From the NCBI GenBank assembly GCA_003445095.1, contig DLVS01000433.1:1-8124 (forward strand): a DNA stretch of 8,124 bases, written 5' to 3'. The stretch's first letter is position 1. Every line of letters begins with the position of its first letter. The DNA comes from Verrucomicrobiales bacterium. GTDB taxonomy: Bacteria > Verrucomicrobiota > Verrucomicrobiia > Limisphaerales > UBA9464. The notes under the pieces were generated by a model that saw only the letters and a list, made by a program, of their open reading frames with translations, searched no databases and was not told the origin of the DNA. Below are positions 6,733 to 8,124 of this stretch, in pieces. The position numbers were made by a program, and so were the translations under genes.

Positions 6733-8124
6733 CTAATCCAAATACAGCAGCTCGTTCGCGCTGAGCAGCGCCTGGCAAAGATTCGTCAGGGCTTGTTGTT
6801 CCGGCGTTGGTGTCGGCTTGGCCTTGGCCGGGTCTCCTGATTTGGCCTGGTCATCGGGCGACGGAGTTTTAGCGGCCAAATAGGCGATCTGTTTGTCGAG
6901 GAAGGCCGACGCTTCGGAGCGTTCGCTCGCCGTGGGCGTGCGGCCGAAGGCCAGTTGCCAAGCTCGGGTCACCATCTGGTCGCGGTCATCGCCGGCTTCC
7001 CTTTGCAGCCGAGTCGCGAAGCGCGCGGCTTGGTCGAGCAGGAACGCACTGTTCATCAGCATGAGTGATTGAGTAGCGACGGTGGAGCTCTGGCGCCGCT
7101 CGCAGTTCACTTCCATCACCGGCGCATCGAACGCATGCAACACCGCCAGCGGCCGGCTGCGGCGGGCCTGAATGTAAATCGAGCGGCGGAACTCTTCGCC
7201 GTTCAGCGAACTTTCCACCGGCATCTTGTTGTCGCCTTCGGTTTTGTCTTCGCCGACGACAATCTGGCCATGCACGTCCGGTCGCACCGGAATCGGCGGA
7301 CCGAACATCTTGTCGTTGAGCGAACCACTGACCGCGAGAACCGTGTCGCGAATCGCCTCGGCGTCGAGGCGTTGGACGGACTTGCGCCAGTAGAGGCGGT
7401 TCTCCGGATCGCGCCGCTCGCTGCTGGGGTCGCGCAACGAGGACTGACGATAAGCGGTCGAGGTCATGATCAGTTTGTGGAGGCGTTTGAGCTTCCAGCC
7501 GTGATCCATGAAGTCGCGGGCCAGCCAGTCCAGCAACTCAGGATGCGACGGTCGCTCACCCATCGCGCCGAAGTCCGCGGGCGTCCCGACCAGGCCGTGC
7601 CCGAAGTGGTGCATCCAGACTCGATTCACCAGTACCCGCGCCACGAGGGCATTGGTTCCGCTGGTCAGCCACCGGGCGAAGGCGAGCCGGCGTCCACTTG
7701 TCGCGAGAGTGGGATCGTCGGAAGGGATCTCCATCGGTATCGCGTTCCGACCGAGCACACTCAGACCACTCGGCGCTACCGGATCCTTCGGTTGGTGATA
7801 ATCGCCGCGATGAAAAACGTAGGTCACTGGGAGGTGGTCGGCAGGCTCGGTGAGCACGCTGATGAAATCTTCAGCCGGCTTTCGTCCTCGGATCTCGGCG
7901 ATCTTGGCGTCCATCGCTTTCAAGTCGTCGGCAGCCTTGGCGTTGTATTGATAGAGCACGCCCGCGTTGATGTTCACACTGGGGTTGTCGGCCAGGAGCT
8001 TCTTTTGCTCGTCCGTGCGTTTATCCACTGCTGTGTCATAGGCAGTCCGGAGCGGTTCGCGCAGTGCGGCGTCGAATTTCTCCAAGTGCTTCGTTAGCGC
8101 CTCGGTGATGTACTCCTTCTGCTT
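6733..8124 (-). CDS. DUF1553 (PSD1) domain protein, C-terminal part (cut by the right window edge)
   Basis: The frame is open to the right edge and ends with TAG at 6733, giving 463 visible residues. The true start, and any PSCyt1/PSCyt2 cytochrome domains, lie outside the window; the TTG at 8085 is internal because the frame continues upstream. The first 75 or so residues are a charged helical stretch. T-Y-V-F-H-R-G-D at about 101-108 marks the lead-in to the DUF1553 domain, which starts near 144. Within it are N-R-V-W-M-H-H-F-G (about 167-175), R-P-S-H-P-E-L-L-D-W-L (about 191-201), R-R-S-I-Y-I-Q-A-R-R and L-M-L-M-N-S. A Pro/Lys/Ala-rich linker sits shortly before the conserved C-terminal L-S-A-N-E-L-L-Y-L-D. 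It is a clear paralogue of the C-terminal third of the cytochrome gene ending at 577. Unlike that gene it is not followed by DUF1501 but by a serine hydrolase 190 bases downstream. It is likely exported, like its family; function unknown. Confidence 0.92.
   Translation of the reverse strand, partial: KQKEYITEALTKHLEKFDAALREPLRTAYDTAVDKRTDEQKKLLADNPSVNINAGVLYQYNAKAADDLKAMDAKIAEIRGRKPAEDFISVLTEPADHLPVTYVFHRGDYHQPKDPVAPSGLSVLGRNAIPMEIPSDDPTLATSGRRLAFARWLTSGTNALVARVLVNRVWMHHFGHGLVGTPADFGAMGERPSHPELLDWLARDFMDHGWKLKRLHKLIMTSTAYRQSSLRDPSSERRDPENRLYWRKSVQRLDAEAIRDTVLAVSGSLNDKMFGPPIPVRPDVHGQIVVGEDKTEGDNKMPVESSLNGEEFRRSIYIQARRSRPLAVLHAFDAPVMEVNCERRQSSTVATQSLMLMNSAFLLDQAARFATRLQREAGDDRDQMVTRAWQLAFGRTPTASERSEASAFLDKQIAYLAAKTPSPDDQAKSGDPAKAKPTPTPEQQALTNLCQALLSANELLYLD

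Noticed and set aside
7069..8097. Plus-strand open frame of 342 codons opposite the partial DUF1553 gene
   Set aside because: It is completely antisense to conserved DUF1553 motifs. The product is rich in Arg, His and Val with no domain pattern, typical of a frame mirrored from GC-rich codons.

Overview
The window looks like a chromosomal stretch from a Verrucomicrobiota or Planctomycetota bacterium; I cannot decide which. The evidence is a c-type cytochrome/PSCyt2/DUF1553 protein directly followed by a DUF1501 protein, plus a second DUF1553 protein. These families are strongly expanded in those two phyla. Most of the DNA is GC-rich (about 60-70% in lines I counted by hand). There is no rRNA, tRNA, CRISPR array, insertion sequence or phage gene that I can see.

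All five genes are on the minus strand, so transcription runs from right to left. In that order they are: (1) 8124-6733, the C-terminal part of a DUF1553 (PSD1) protein whose start lies beyond the right edge; (2) 6542-5133, a secreted serine hydrolase of the class C beta-lactamase fold; (3) 4908-3784, a protein joining a pentapeptide-repeat beta-helix to a C-terminal TIR domain; (4) 3705-577, a full-length PSCyt1-PSCyt2-PSD1 protein with two CxxCH haem-type motifs; (5) 587 to the left edge, the N-terminal part of a DUF1501 protein with a Tat signal, overlapping gene 4 by 11 bases.

Genes 4 and 5 are almost certainly co-transcribed and translationally coupled. They form the standard exported 'planctomycete cytochrome + DUF1501' pair, whose biochemical role is still unproven; in these phyla such pairs are often found in polysaccharide- and sulfatase-rich regions. 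Gene 1 is a paralogue of the C-terminal half of gene 4 but is followed by the serine hydrolase rather than by a DUF1501 gene. Genes 1, 2, 4 and 5 all appear to make envelope or exported proteins.

The TIR gene is the exception. It has no signal peptide, is visibly more AT-rich than its neighbours, and is the only gene here with a recognisable Shine-Dalgarno-like sequence. The TIR domain keeps the WxxxE glutamate expected of an NAD-cleaving TIR. It is the best candidate for an unusual system in the window: a possible stand-alone NADase or immune-type effector with a beta-helical sensor or scaffold, probably acquired by transfer. No recognisable defence partner gene (Thoeris ThsA, SAVED, cyclase or similar) lies next to it. 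The gaps between genes are 190, 224 and 78 bases, and I found no convincing promoter or terminator in them.
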